DNA of 64,000 bases, taken from Gracilaria vermiculophylla. Taxonomy: Eukaryota; Rhodophyta; Florideophyceae; Gracilariales; Gracilariaceae. A model generated the notes under the pieces. It was not told the DNA's origin. It did no database searches and was given only the letters and a program-made list of their open reading frames with translations. Shown in pieces: positions 37,265 through 49,900 of the stretch. The stretch spans positions 1,905,753 to 1,969,752 of the forward strand of contig JAHNZQ020000010.1 of assembly GCA_019155205.2 (NCBI GenBank), given 5' to 3'. The number at the start of each line of letters is the position of its first letter. The stretch's first letter is position 1. A program made the translations under genes and the position numbers.

Positions 37265-37729
37265 ATGGTTGGTGGGAGCACATCATCCGGGGCCACCGCC
37301 GCAGGCTTTTATGCTGCAGCCGCTGCAAGCGAGACTGATGGAGACACTTTTGATGGGGATGCAGAGTTCGATGAGTATGATGATTGGGACTACGCCGAAA
37401 TGATATCCACAATGTACGTTGCTGATTGAACCGGTGATCGCATGATTCGCCATAACGTACAAAACATGAACAATCCCTAACAGTATCTTCGCTTTTCTAG
37501 GTCAAAGAACTTTAAGACGTATGTCCTGCAACCTCTTGTGGTGGGTGCTGCGGCGGCATTTGGCATGTCAGTCGGTACGTTAGGCAATCATTTCCATGCG
37601 ATTCTTCGTATACGATATGCGGGAACAAAACTAACATCAAAAGTTGTGCTGTTTCACTGTCTGGGGATGAAGGATTTGCGATTTTTGACGCCACTGCGTC
37701 GATCTTTACACGGCGATCAGCGAAGGTAA
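37265..37729 (+). CDS. Unrecognised small protein with acidic N terminus and one hydrophobic segment, spliced
   Basis: Exon 1 is 37265-37413 and exon 2 begins at 37501. The 87-nt intron has GTACGTT, a CCCTAACAG branch site and a TTTTCTAG acceptor, and joins AT|G in phase. The protein starts with a Gly/Ser/Ala-rich part, then DGDAEFDEYDDWDY, then a short hydrophobic helix (VLQPLVVGAAAAFGMSVG). A second intron may start at the GTACGT at 37576 and end at ACTAACATCAAAAG (about 37640); both readings stay open to the stop at 37729, so the 3' part is uncertain. Acidic tail plus one helix resembles tail-anchored or TOM-type small proteins, with no specific match. Confidence 0.45.
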
Positions 37730-37996
37730 ACACTCAGACATCTCTGAACAAACGTACTTGATTCCATCTCAGTGAGGAGAGCTCCGTGGAGCGTATATGT
37801 CCGCCCTGCATTGCATCATCGAGAGAACGCTTCTGTCGACTACTCTTGTTGTTTGATATGCATATCGCTGATATTCTACGAAATAGAATAAGCTTTTAAC
37901 AAAAGCCGATGTCACAGGATGATTTCGCTCTAACTCCAAATGTGAACGCTTAAAAAACCAAAGTCGCACAGATTTCTACCGTGGCTACCTTTATAT

Positions 37997-40900
37997 CTAA
38001 CTCGGGCTGTTTGCCTTAACCTTGGATGCGATTTTCTCATAAATGGTCTGCAACCGTTCGCCTTGCAAGCTTGTTTTGCAGACTTCGTGAACATAAGACC
38101 ATAAGTCCGCCCTCGCAGTTTTTGACTTTCCGACACTGTCAATGGATCTCCCAAGTTTCAGTAGACACTGCTTCGTTCTCGAGATGCGTTCAGTGGCATC
38201 GAGCCGGTTGCTCTGTTTGGAGAGCGAACGCAATTCACGCAGTGTGGTAAGGTTGCTTTTCTTGATTTCCAGCCGCATCGATTGCTTCCTGCTCTTGTCC
38301 GGACGACCAGGTTTTGAACGCTTGCCTGTGTCTGCAGATCCCTTCGCTGTCGGACCTTTTTGCTTCTTTTGACCCTTTCGCGATTTACCTCGGCGATCCA
38401 TAGCCCGCAAACGAGACTCGCCTTCCAGTTCCCGGAACAGTGCCGTGATTCGACGTGCCAACTTTGTCGTATCAGGGGCTCCAGGTTGGGCTGAAGTGCC
38501 TGCAACACTCATCTTGTCTCCAAGATCCAGCTCTTGGTCCCTGGCGATCTGCGTCCAGTTTCCGAACCCGTGTCTATAAATTCCGATTAACAGCATTGCA
38601 TCGTGGTACTGTTTCCATCGGATGTTGAAGGATGGAGGCCTGATCACTCCACGCAACCTGAATTGCAGGTCCGAATCAAATGAACTTACTGCGTCTCGAA
38701 GCATCTTCAGGTCACGACATCTCTTCAGCAGGTCATGAGCATCTACTCCACTCTCGCCAAGAATGTCAATCTGAACACGTGATGCTTTGGATTTAGAGTC
38801 CTTTCCGTTAATCCTGTGACCATAGTATTCAGGATCGTCGTTTGAATGACGCCCTTTCCTCCTCGACCCGTCGACTGCTCTTTGAGCTTGAGAAAGACAA
38901 TCGTCGAGAAGTGATTTCGCAAGATCTTCCTCAATACGATTCTCGAGCCCAGCGTCTTTGACAATCACGGTTACTAAGTTGGGATCCCCGAACTTTCGTA
39001 AAGATCGCAGGAGACTTCGTTGCTCTTTGGCAGATAACTCCTCAACATCAGATACCTTACCGTTTTCATAGCGTCCGAATCTCCCAGTACGCCTCCGTTT
39101 TCCTTCTTGAGCAGAGTCACTTCCAAACGTTTTCGGTCGTTTTCTTCGTCGTGTTCCAACCACAGTTTCATTCGCAATTACCTGCTTCTTAAGATTTTCG
39201 GGAATAACTCTGTCCCAAAACTCTGCATCTCCTTCTTTCGCGTGTTTGACTTTTTCTTGCTCCTCGCGTTTTTTGGCTCTTGAAACTTGCTTGTCAATAG
39301 CAATCATTCTGTTAGAAGCTTCTTCAGCCATCTTTTTAGCATCTGCGTCGTCTTCCTTGTCACTCTTCTCGAGATCTTCGTCATCTTCCACAGTAATGAA
39401 GTCATTCCATTTAAAAGCGTTAAGAAGGGAATCTCCGATACTTGGTTGTGCTGCCCCAACCTGGGAAGCCTCATCCGTCGGTGCTCTTGCGAGTAGCTCA
39501 TCGATATCGTCTGCATCCAGTACGCGGCGGTCCTCGGCGTTCTCGTCCTTTTCTTCTTTTTTGGAGTCGCTGGCAGTCGGCTCAGAGGCATTAGCTGCCC
39601 CACCCTTTACGTCTCCTGCCCCTTTCATCTTGGAATCGTCCACAACGTTTTCGGCCAGGTCTTCTTTGGCAAAGAGCTTCTCAGCACCAAACCTAAGAAT
39701 TGCAGATAGTTCCTCCTTCTTAAAGGCAATATCCGGTTCCTTGCCATCCGCTTTGCTCCCTCCCTCTACGCCATGTATGACAACATGCTCGAGAACACGT
39801 TTTCGCTTAGCTCTTTCAAGGATGTCTTCCTCAACAGTCTCCCTGCTCAGCAATCGAAAAACTTTCACGTCCTTGGTCTGCCCGATCCGATGGGCGCGGC
39901 TTTCGGCTTGCAAATCGTTTTGAGGATTCCAATCTGAGTCAAAAATAATGACGGTGTCTGCTGTCGCTAAATTGATGCCAAGACCTCCAGCCCTGGTTGA
40001 TAACAAAAAGATGAAATCAGTCGAGTCTGGTGCGTTGAAGTGATCAACGGCACGTTGGCGAACTTGGTTTGCAACGCTTCCGTCAAGGCGCTGGAATGGA
40101 AACTGACGCATTCGACAATAGTCTTGAAGTATATCCAACATTTTGACCATTTGAGAAAATATAAGCACACGGTGTCCCCTCTCCTTGAGACGAAGTAACA
40201 ATTTGTCCAAAAGAATCATTTTCCCTGAGGCACGAATCAACTCTTCAACAGTAGTGGGGGTGGACGTATCCTCATAATTAGGAAACAGATAGGGATGGTT
40301 GCAACATTTCTTCAACTCCATCAAAAGATTTCGGATGCTAGATGTGTTACCGATCCCCCTCGCCTTGCCGGCTTCGTTCAACTTTGTTAGATTCTTAGTT
40401 AGTAGCCAACGGTAATACTGTTGCTGTGCAGAAGTCATTCCCACCCGAAGCACAGCGTAAGTTTTCTTGGGCAAAGATTTCTCGACGTCACCCTTTTGAC
40501 GACGAATTATATAGGGGCGTAAAGTATTGTGAAGTTCGCTCACGCGTTCTGGGTCCCTTAGAGCAGAAAAAGAAAATCGCTCTTCAAACGCCTCAGCACT
40601 AGGAAACTTTGTCGGATTCAGAAAGTGTAAAAGCGCCCATAACTCGCGAACTGAATTCTGCAAAGGTGTTCCGGTAACTAATAAGCGATTCGCTGAGCGC
40701 AAACTAGCAAGTGTGATGTGAAGAGCACTCGTTTCATTCTTTAGACGGTGAGCTTCATCCACGGCAACCATGGACCATCTGAACTCCTGGAGGTAATCAA
40801 TATCTTGCATCAAAAGTTCTGGTGTGGTGAGAAGGGTATGGAATTTTTCAGTTCCTCCTTTGGCTGACGAGAAAAACTCATACTTGCGAATCATGGCTCT

Positions 40901-42891
40901 GGATTTAGAGTTTCCGACGTAGCATATAACATTCATGTCCGGAACCCATCGAGCAAATTCTCGAACCCATCCCGCTATGGTGCTCAGTGGTACGACGACA
41001 AGGAATACGCCGGGTATATTTCGTGCGTACATGAGCCAACCCAGAAAAGATATTGTTTGAAGGGTTTTCCCCAACCCCATCTCATCCGCAAGAATGACAT
41101 TGTTTCGCTTCGTCCAAGCAAACGCAAGAAAGTTGAGGCCATTGAGTTGGTATGGCCGGAGAGTTCGGCCTTCTCCGTGAAGAAACTTTGGCTGCTCAGA
41201 CATACGCTTCATTTTAGGTCTATCGTCTTTGACATTGAAAGGATTGAAACGCTTCTTATTTGACATAGACAGAACAGCTTGTTCTCTGTCACTGAACGCA
41301 TCTATTGCTTTCATGTCAGATTCGGTACTAAGCTCAGATCGGTTTTCCCAAGTACAGTCCTCGTAAGAGAGGATGCACCACTTAACGAGATATTCTGTTC
41401 CAGATTCCTCTGTTTCCCGCTGAGCGATGATGCGATCAACGACTTCATAACTTCGGAAAAGTTCTCTGTTCTCTTCCATGTTTACCCTCACGTCCTCAAT
41501 TTCCTCTGGAGTAGCTTGATTCAAAATGTACTTCTTCACATCCTCGACAGACTTCACAAAGTTACTGACCTTCTTCGCACCCTTGATACGTTGAAGGTTG
41601 TCCCATGTTTCCCAAGTGCACTTTCGAAACGATGTGTTTGTCCATTTGATCTTGAACTCTACATTGGAAACGACAAAGTCAGTGTAAGGTCCATCACCTT
41701 CATCAGCTTTAGGTTTGCCTTCCATTACACGATAGTCTAAAACTTGGTCAACACCTGGAATGTTGGCATCTGCAGCCTCTTCGGCTTGTTTCGCTGCAAG
41801 AAAGGCGGCTTCTTCCTCGGATACGTCATCCCCCTCAAAATAGTTGACGGTACCACCCGTCCTACTATTCACACGCGTGGAGCGAAGCGCTTCATCATCG
41901 AGAGGGCTCGAATGCGTGCGCCGACGTTTTCTGGGATGTCGAGAAGACGTACGCTTGCGTTTGGCGCCGTGCTTTCCAGGGGTCCCATCCATGAGCCAGT
42001 CACCATCCGAATCAGACGGGGGTGCATTGGCATCATGGGCGCGGTCACCAGGGTGACTTGCATTTGATCTATTGACGTGGGACTCCTGTCGGGACGAAGA
42101 TCGCTTTCGATGAGGTCTTGACTTTCTGGTAATCTGCAACGTGAAATCATCGTCATCTAGGTCTTCGTATTCCTCTTCTTCCTCATCATCTTTTTCAGCT
42201 GCGCAGTAGAACAACAGCCAAAACGTTAACGCAAACACAGGTGTGAGAAGAGAGACTAAAGTGGTAGCGCCGCAATGATTGCAGAAGAAAAAATGAACTT
42301 ACCATCATCCGCCTTATAGTCAGAGTCGCTACCGACGCTAGAAGCTGCAGGGGAGTCAGGAGGAGATATTGAGAGGCGCTCCGGAGCATGTCTTGAGCGA
42401 GAAGAACGTCGAAAGTAGCGGGTGTCATCACGCATATCTTCGGGGATGACCAATTTGTGCTGGGAGTGACGTCTCCGTCGAACGGCATTTGATTGATCGT
42501 CACTGTCACTGTCAGGATGATCACCGTTTGCGAGCGTTTGGTGGTGATTTAGCTTGTGTTCTGATGAGGAATGTACAGCGTTCTGTTCGTGCTCAATCTC
42601 CTCCCCAAATTCAACTTGGACATTAGCATCGTCCTCATCATCATCTTCGACGGCGTCTTCGTCCTGGTGGTACGATGAAGAGGAGTGATTACGGTCCGGA
42701 GAGCTTGAGTAATGCTCTCGGCGTGGCAAGTGTTGCTGCGATGAAGAGGGGGAACGGCAAGCGGCATCATCCGGGGATTTGTATATAGAAGAAGATGGAG
42801 ATGATGCTCCTGATTGCAATTCGTCAGAAGAAAGGGCTTGCTCTTCCGCGAGCGGCGAGGCACGAGGCCTGGAGGAAGAGGAGGAAGGCAT
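37997..42891 (-). CDS. CHD1: CHD1-type chromatin remodeler, two exons
   Basis: ATP-dependent nucleosome remodeler. Exon 1 is 42891-42303 and exon 2 is 42198-37997; the 104-nt intron has GTAAGT..CTGCGCAG ends and the phase fits (GAT G|CT). The protein is 1596 residues. The Ser/Asp/Glu-rich N terminus (1-340) is followed by two chromodomains (about 349-400 and 449-480, WCILSYEDCTWE). The SNF2 ATPase has ADEMGLGKTLQT (about 569) and VDEAH (about 677), then the helicase C lobe HRVLIFSQMVKMLDILQDY (about 869-980) with RAHRIGQ. A SANT-SLIDE DNA-binding region (MLLIGIYRHGFGNWTQIARD) and the CHCT/DUF4208 C-terminal domain (LLKLGRSIDSVG) end the protein. All CHD1 hallmarks are present, and no key residue is visibly missing. 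Confidence 0.95.
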
Positions 42892-43650
42892 GGGGGAAAA
42901 TGGAGAGCAGGTTAGAGGGAGCGAGAATGGGGTGAACGACGGGAAATACACACGAGATATAGAAGTTAGAAGGGATATAAAAGAGATGAGAGGGTGGGAG
43001 GAGAAAGGTATCGGGCAGGAGGGCGAGAGGGGCGGAGCGGGTGATGGGGACGAGAGGGAGCGAGTGGAGAGAGGAAGGAGAGGAATTGAAGATTGGTAGG
43101 GAAGGGGGGAGGGGAGGGAGGGGGCGAACGGAGGAAAGAGGGGTACGTGCGGGAGAATGAGCTGCAACGACTATGGTCGACGACTTGGCGGTGGAGCGCG
43201 TTCGGCGGGCTGAGGCTGCAGTGTGCAGACAAGCAGCTGATTAACGCACTTGGGTGAGGCGCGCAGAGCGGCATTTTTCAATTTGAGTAGATGGCGCTCC
43301 ACAGTGCGCAGGCTGCCAGTCTGATGTTGCCACCGCGCGGTTTTCGCAATTGCATTCTGTAAGGCGGCCGGTGAAAAAATTGCAGTTGAAAACGCTTTGC
43401 GTTTCGGCGCGAGCCGTAGCGCTCCATAGGCACGCAGGGGGAGGGAAAAGCCCTTGCCGTCCTTCAGCGGTGGTGTTTATAGACTAGCGTGCCCCATATA
43501 GCTTCAGGGACGCTGGCGGCGACAGCGGCAACGGTGGTGCAATGGCGGCGGCAATAGGCGTCTTCTCCGAGGCGCCCGGCATATGCGCGACCCCAAGTCT
43601 CATTGCATTAGGCTGCACAACTTGCTCACTGCACACGCCGCGCCTACCTT
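42892..43650. promoter_or_regulatory. Upstream region of CHD1 with polypurine tract
   Basis: From about 42892 to 43135 the plus strand is about four-fifths A/G with G-runs (for example GGGAAGGGGGGAGGGGAGGG near 43099-43118), a candidate triplex/G-quadruplex-forming promoter element just upstream of CHD1. The rest to 43650 is mixed GC-rich. Confidence 0.45.
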
Positions 43651-43821
43651 ATGGCCACCGCCGCCCGCCTTCGGGAAAGCATTCGTAACCGTGACGTCGA
43701 GATAGACGTGTACGGCTCGCTGTGGTCTTCCCCACCACCGAGCAAACTGCGCTTCGGCCGAGTTCCACCCGAAATGCGTCGGAAATTTTTTAATGCGTCG
43801 TTTAATGCACCGCCTCTATAG
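43651..43821 (+). CDS. Candidate 56-residue basic protein
   Basis: ATG to TAG, 57 codons, below common ORF cut-offs. The translation is protein-like: MATAARLRESIRNRDVEID, LWSSPPPSKLRFGRVPPEMR, ending NASFNAPPL. It is Arg-rich with a strong third-position G/C bias relative to its AT-rich downstream. No family known. Expression data would settle it. Confidence 0.35.
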   Translation: MATAARLRESIRNRDVEIDVYGSLWSSPPPSKLRFGRVPPEMRRKFFNASFNAPPL

Positions 43822-44208
43822 CCTCGTTTTTCTTCCAAACCGCGATTCCAAGAAAAACAAGCAGCGAGCTACTTACTCTCACGGAAAAACTTATGACCCG
43901 TTCCCTTCATGAGTAACTCACAAGAGAGTAGAAACATGCAGTTTTCAACGGAGTCCGCTTCTGAAGAAATAATATGAGTACTTGAGTTAAAGAACTTCGC
44001 GGAATAGAAACCAAAACCCAGAGTTCCAAATTCCCGCCAAACAACACACCGAAACCCTCAGAAAATAGGATTGTGGCTCCACAACATAGGAGCTCTAGAC
44101 GTGAACGGAATTAAGCACGCAGACTTAAGTTTACCCGAGATGGCGAACATGAAGTTACCAAGGATAACCTTGTCAAGTAGCACATAAAAAACTCTCGGAG
44201 CCTAGCTA
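43822..44208. other. Intergenic, no gene seen
   Basis: AT-rich spacer upstream of 44209. Confidence 0.45.
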
Positions 44209-44577
44209 ATGATGGAGTCTGAGGTGGATGACAGTGGTACGGTGAGAATAAACACTTCAAACAGGCAGCATTTTACCTCGGAGTCGGTTCTGAACGCTCT
44301 CAAAGCGAGGACCAAAGGTAGTCTTTGCTATGAAAGTTCTGCAGAGCTCTATCGTCTCATTGAGCTAGCTCTGCGCAGAGGTACGGTATTTGAGAATTTA
44401 GCTGAAACTCGAAAGCAAAGACGCAAGATTGTCGCTTCTCGCGCCGCTCACAAGCGCGCTTTGACTTGTGTCCTTGAAAATGAGTTGCTCTCAAGGTCAG
44501 CAGATGCAGCGAGCGATAGAATGGGGAACGAAGACATCTGCTCGTCCTTTGATGATCCCAAAGCTTGGAATGCTTGA
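44209..44577 (+). CDS. Hypothetical small helical protein
   Basis: 122 residues. It has an acidic start and a mostly helical, basic central part (LYRLIELALRRGTVFENLAE, then RKQRRKIVASRAAHKRAL), with an acidic end. No domain recognised. The basic helix suggests a nuclear or nucleic-acid-binding role, but that is speculation. Confidence 0.45.
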   Translation: MMESEVDDSGTVRINTSNRQHFTSESVLNALKARTKGSLCYESSAELYRLIELALRRGTVFENLAETRKQRRKIVASRAAHKRALTCVLENELLSRSADAASDRMGNEDICSSFDDPKAWNA

Positions 44578-45243
44578 GTTCTGATATTGTGTACTCTCAT
44601 ACCTTACAGGCTCTTGGCTGATGCCGTTTGTGGACACGAGCTTGGCACGCGCCACAAATCAAGAATTTATGCGAAAACAGTACCATTTCGGACGCTACGG
44701 TGTTTCGCTTACTACGACGTTTTTTTAAGAGGCCAAGATCAGAAAGACGAGCAGCAAAGACACCCAGCTTTTGAGTGACGTATTGAAAGTCAAGAGTACT
44801 GCAGGATAACGGAAATGAGGTCGACTTCACTTGCGAAGTTCGAAGTCAAATTAGCTTTCCGACACATATGCTGTAGAATAGTTACACGAACTCGGGCGCA
44901 AATACCTGTACAAAGAAACGTTGCCTAGGCGTCTCCCGTCCGACTATCTCGCCGCCCAGCGTGGGCGGGCGGCCACATATATGCACCGCTGTCGCCTCGC
45001 CATGCTCTCCGCCGAAACCGAAAAGCTTCCCTTTACTATGCGACGAGAGCGCTCCATTGAGGAGGTGGCGACTCAAATCTACCTCCGTTGCGGCGCAGCT
45101 TGCTGACACCGCTCATCTCCCCAATATATGGAAGCAAGAGCACGAAAATGGTACCCCTCATTGCATAACGTCACACGTAGCAACAACAAACTTATTCACC
45201 CTCGCTTTCGCACACCGCTCGAGTTCCAGCGTCCGCCCCATCG
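44578..45243. other. Intergenic, no convincing gene
   Basis: Several overlapping 60-116 codon frames (for example 44961-45311 and 45128-45505) conflict with each other and show no motif. Confidence 0.4.
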
Positions 45244-45420
45244 ATGTCTTTTGCAAAATATGCATTGTTCCACGGCGCAGGTCTTGCCCCGCGCATGCGT
45301 TCACATATTGACGCACGAACTACAACGTCCGAAGTCGCGATTGTGTCCCTCGACGCCGTGGGTGCGTACGTTCTGCCACTTCAAGCAAGAGAGTCTGAGG
45401 ACGGCACTGGAAGCAAATGA
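45244..45420 (+). CDS. Candidate 58-residue ORF
   Basis: ATG to TGA with coding-like residues (MSFAKYALFHGAGLAPRMRS, then EVAIVSLDAVGAYVLPLQAR). It could be a short protein or one exon of a spliced gene. Overlapping frames here make this a weak call. Confidence 0.25.
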   Translation: MSFAKYALFHGAGLAPRMRSHIDARTTTSEVAIVSLDAVGAYVLPLQARESEDGTGSK

Positions 45421-46007
45421 GAATGCAAATATAGGTCAAGAAGTGCCGAGTGCCCAATCAGCTGCTCAGACTGCAGTCGAACGAGTGAGTTTTCACGTCT
45501 CGTGAAGCTCTCAAGATCGCTGCGGTAGCGTCACCATGGATTTGTACCAAGCGTCCGCTAGCAATGTAAACCATCTTGACAAGTAGCATGACCACTTCCC
45601 GTGCTTTGCTGTGAGTGTGCTTTCTCGTTCTCATTCGCATCGCTTGGTCAAAGAGGCAGTTTCTGTCCTGGACATGAGAAAAACGCTCAACGATGTAGCC
45701 AGACTGTATCGAAACTCGAAAACCCATGACCGCGCTGGTGTTTTACACCAGCGTGATCGTTGAGTAACAGAAGCTTCGATTCGCTACTGAGTCAGTCTGT
45801 AGATGAACAGATAATGCAACTTACTGTCGATCAGCAATCATGTCATACAGCATGCAGCCACCTTACCTAGCTTTAGTTGGGAAAGAGCGTTCCTTCGTGT
45901 CCCCATCATTCAAACCGCTCAGACATAAACGAAGCGTTGTATGCCACCCTGTCCCGCGACGCCGCGCTGCGGCCTCGCACCGCGTCCAACTCAGCTTCGA
46001 CAAACTA
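45421..46007. other. Intergenic, no gene seen
   Basis: Mixed-composition spacer, no supported feature. A palindrome-like GCGCTGGTGTTTTACACCAGCG occurs at 45732-45753. Confidence 0.4.
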
Positions 46008-46298
46008 TCAGCACATCTTCAGCCGAACGCTCTTGCGCGAATCCTCAAAAAGCGCATGATGCATGTCTTCGACACATGTTAGATCGCTGACGTTCCACGC
46101 AGGAATCTTAGCGTCGAGAGCCGGGAACACTCTCTGTGTCAACAGCGTGTAAATATCTGGCCCGAGCGCTGCGGCGCGCGCTGACCGGCAGTGGCCAGCA
46201 GCGGATGCAAGGCAACATGCACGCAATGGAGTACGTGCGGCTACACTCCTTCGAGCGGAAATGGCGCGCGAGCGGTGTGCGGATGCACGGCGTATCAA
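46008..46298 (-). CDS. Candidate small protein with organelle-like leader
   Basis: 96 residues. The first 44 have no acidic residue and many Arg, Ala and Ser (MIRRASAHRSRAISARRSVA), like a mitochondrial or plastid presequence. The rest is protein-like: IYTLLTQRVFPALDAKIP, then a helical acidic part. The end (SVRLKMC) may be followed by missed exons. No family recognised. It lies divergent from the photolyase gene about 640 bases away. Confidence 0.35.
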   Translation of the reverse strand: MIRRASAHRSRAISARRSVAARTPLRACCLASAAGHCRSARAAALGPDIYTLLTQRVFPALDAKIPAWNVSDLTCVEDMHHALFEDSRKSVRLKMC

Positions 46299-46939
46299 AT
46301 GGAGGGCTTCAGAGCAATGAAGTATTTGGTCGGCCCACCGAATCGTAGCAGCCTCTTTCGCTTAACGAAATTCTGATATGACGGCTGAAGAGAAGGCTCT
46401 GCTGTCATGGGAGCAGCGATGAGTTCCGCGCGATGGGCCACGGCGAATAAGTTCAAGCGTCGGCTACCCCTTACCCCTTCATGGGATACGGGTTGGCAGT
46501 CCAACCGCTGTACGGCGACTACACAGATCCCATGGGATGCTCAAATTGGATCTGCTGATAGCCACAGGCCTCGCACGCTGCTGTGCTCTGCAAATTTGGC
46601 ACGTGCATGTGTGAACCGCCGGGCCGCGCCAGCGACGTGCGCGCGCCGTTTGCACCTGACCATCCACCTCAAGCTCCGTCTCTCCGCTCTCTCGCGCGCC
46701 TATTCTACCGGCTCCCTGCGTGCTCTTCACTCCGTTTCCGTCCCCATTGACGTGCTACCTCTTCCCGCTGCCCCAAACCCCTCCCCCCCTCCCCCCTCCC
46801 CTATCCTACAGCCGCACGCAACGCGAGCACCCTCACGTGACCCGGCCGTGAGCCCTATTCTCTTAGAGCACCGCGTCCAAATGAGCCCCACTCTGTGATT
46901 TTGTCAACCATTACTGCATCTCATCTTGCCCAAAACTTC
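46299..46939. promoter_or_regulatory. Upstream region of the photolyase/cryptochrome gene
   Basis: 641 bases, ending in a C-rich stretch (CCCCTCCCCCCCTCCCCCCTCCCC near 46779-46802 on the plus strand). The promoter probably lies here; no light-response element can be named. Confidence 0.4.
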
Positions 46940-49900
46940 ATGCCAAGTGCCACCGACAGGTCTCCCTTCGTTCAGCGGCAGCCTTCCACTCGCCGCCCCC
47001 CCACGCAACCTCCCCCCGCGAAGCGTCGCCGAACCACCCCGCCCACCCCTCCGGTGCATTCCCCGTCCTCTCCGAGCCGTTCCGTCGTAGAACCATTTCC
47101 CATAAGGCCAGAGTCCCACCCGGCCTCCTCTGCAAGGTGGTTTCGGAAGCCCAGCGTGGTATGGTACCGCGGTAACGACCTGCGCGTAGAGGACCACCCA
47201 GCGCTCTTCACTGCTGCGCAGAGAGGCGGCCCAGTGATCCCCCTATTTATTTGGGACCCTTCCGATGGCTTTGGTGCCGGCTTGGGAACTGTCAAGCAAT
47301 GGTGGCTTCGCCAATCTCTTCAACAACTACAAAACGACCTTCGTCGACTCGGCGTGCAGCTCTACACTCGCAATGGTAAAAGCACCGAAGAGTTGCGAAA
47401 ATTTCTTACTGATACTGGCGCTGATGCAGTGTTTTGGAATAGATGCTATGAACCGTTTCTTCTGAAACGTGACGAAGAGCTCCGCGAGGAGCTTGCCCAT
47501 GAAGGTTTCACAGCAGAGAGTTTCAAGGCTGAAGTTCTCGTCGAGCCTTGGGAATTGACCAACTCTGAAACTTCCCCTCGCTACCAGACTTTTCACGCTT
47601 ACATGACTGCATGGATGACTGTAGCCCCTCCTCCCCATCCCCTTCCATCCCCATCGACATTACAACCGATATCCACTGTTGTGCATTCTGTTGGCTTGGA
47701 TCTTTTGGGTTTGGAAATTGCAGATGAAGTTGGTGAACGCCTGGCGAAGATTTGGAAGCCAGGGAGTGCGCAGGCGAAACGCCAGCTTGATCGCTTTCTA
47801 AACGATGTGTTTCCTTCCTTTGGCGAAAGCAGATGTAGACGACACGTTGAAGGTACAAGCCGTTTGAGTCCACACATTCGTTTTGGAGAAATAAGTCCCC
47901 GCAGAATGTATCATGCCACAAAGTTGTGGGTCTCGCGGTGGGATCAAGCGCTCGGGTCAAGAACTTTCCTCAAGAGCCAAAAAGCTCGGAAGCATCGTCC
48001 TTTGGTTAGCGATAAGCCTGGAACTGATGATAGTAATAAAATCCGTAAACTTGGAAGCGAATCTCCTTCGACCCCGCACTTGTCGAACTTGAACAATTTG
48101 ACGTCAAGCAGTCGGCGTTCGGGTTTAGATCGAAAACATGGCACATCGAAAGATCATATAGCACAGGAATTACCCGTTTCTGGCAAGTCTCGAGCACTTT
48201 TACCTCGAATATCTCAATCTGCTCGTGCTTTTCTCAAGAACCTTTGCCTCAGAGATTTCTCTTTTCACGTGCTTTATCATTTCCCCGACATGGAAACGAA
48301 GCCTCTGATTCCAGAATTTGTGAAGTTCCCATGGGGTGATGACAACGGTTTATTCGATCGCTGGAAGCATGGGATCACGGGGTATCCTATCATCGATGCT
48401 GCGATGCGTCAGTTGCGGGAAACCGGTTGGATTCACAACGGTATGAGATTTCTCCTTGCATGTTTTTTGACAAAGTATATGCTATTACCATGGGCGAGAG
48501 GGCTTGGACAGTTTTACAATCTTCTTCTTGATGGCGATCACTCCTCGAATGCTTTGGGTTGGCAATGGACGGCCGGCACTTATACCGATGCGTTTCCTGT
48601 GACAAACCTAGTAAATCCCGTCAAGTTGTCACACAAACATGATCCGAACGGTCAATACATTCGTCGGTGGCTCCCGGAACTTGCGAAACTACCAACGAAG
48701 TATATACATCAACCCTGGAAGGCACCCCCCATGTTACTCAAAAAATGTGGCATTATTATGGGAGACACATATCCCGATCGCGTCGTTAATTCACTTCATG
48801 CAAAGCAAAGGGCTGTTAAAGCTATGACAGTAATGAAACAGATATTTGCGTCAAACACGTTGTGGAAAAGAAGGTTTCGGGAAGATAATCAGAACTTGGT
48901 GGTTGAGTGGCCTGAACTGGATACAGAAGCACTGAAGCAGGAAGAGTTCAGCAGTGGTTCTGGAAAAGGCTTTCTGATACCTTCGATATGGGCCTTACTA
49001 CAAGGTGAGCCATCTCCTTCTTACTTACCAGGCCCTTTGACCAGCGGGGAGTCTCTCATACCAATGGATACAACTGTATGTCTTGTCGATGGGGCATTGG
49101 CCATCCCAATGGATGATCAACCGGAATCGATAGAACAAGCTCTAATATCAGCGCATGGGTATGTCGATGAAGATCCCAGGTTGTCTTCAGGAGCTTCTTT
49201 ATCTCCGGATAATCGTGAACAACAATCGCATTGTCAACACCAGCCAAGTGCTGCTGAAGAACAATCGGGTGACTTTTTCACAGCGGTGAATGACAAATCT
49301 GAAGAAGTACAACCTATCGAAGAGCCGTTGAAATCATCTGCGGTGGAGCAGAAACCGTGCAATGGAAAGGAGAGGCCGTCCGAGGAGTACGACGAAGACT
49401 TTCAGCACGCTGGGAATATGAATGAAAGTGAAAAACCGAGTATCCAGCTTCCTGTCGGATACAATCCCAGTAGTTGCAACATGAACTCACCTGAACAAGC
49501 ACCTGACCAGGAAATGATGGAACCAAGATCGTCACAAGCATCGTTGCGGAAAGACACCAACGAAACACGGACTCCTGAGAAGTCAGCTGCGACGAATAGA
49601 CAGGTTCCGGAACTCCAGAACTTTCTCAGATCACAGAATCCTAACGCTTCTGCTAATTCCAGCCAGCATACAGAAACAGTTACATTTCCTTCGGGCAGCC
49701 CAGGTTGCTCAACTCAGCTTCTTAGTTCTGTATCGTCTCAGCCGATGGTTCACTTAAAAGGGACGAATGATATAAAGCATTCCCAGGAAACACCGGAACG
49801 GGTGCAAAGAATTGAGCATCATTCGCAACCGGCACTAGATGATCAACATATAGCTCACGACTTTTTTGGGGTATCGATGACCTCGAGGCAAATGCAAGTC

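Noticed and set aside
39246..39923. 225-codon Ser-rich frame antisense to CHD1
   Set aside because: Ser-rich mirror of the Glu/Lys/Asp-rich CHD1 C-terminal region.
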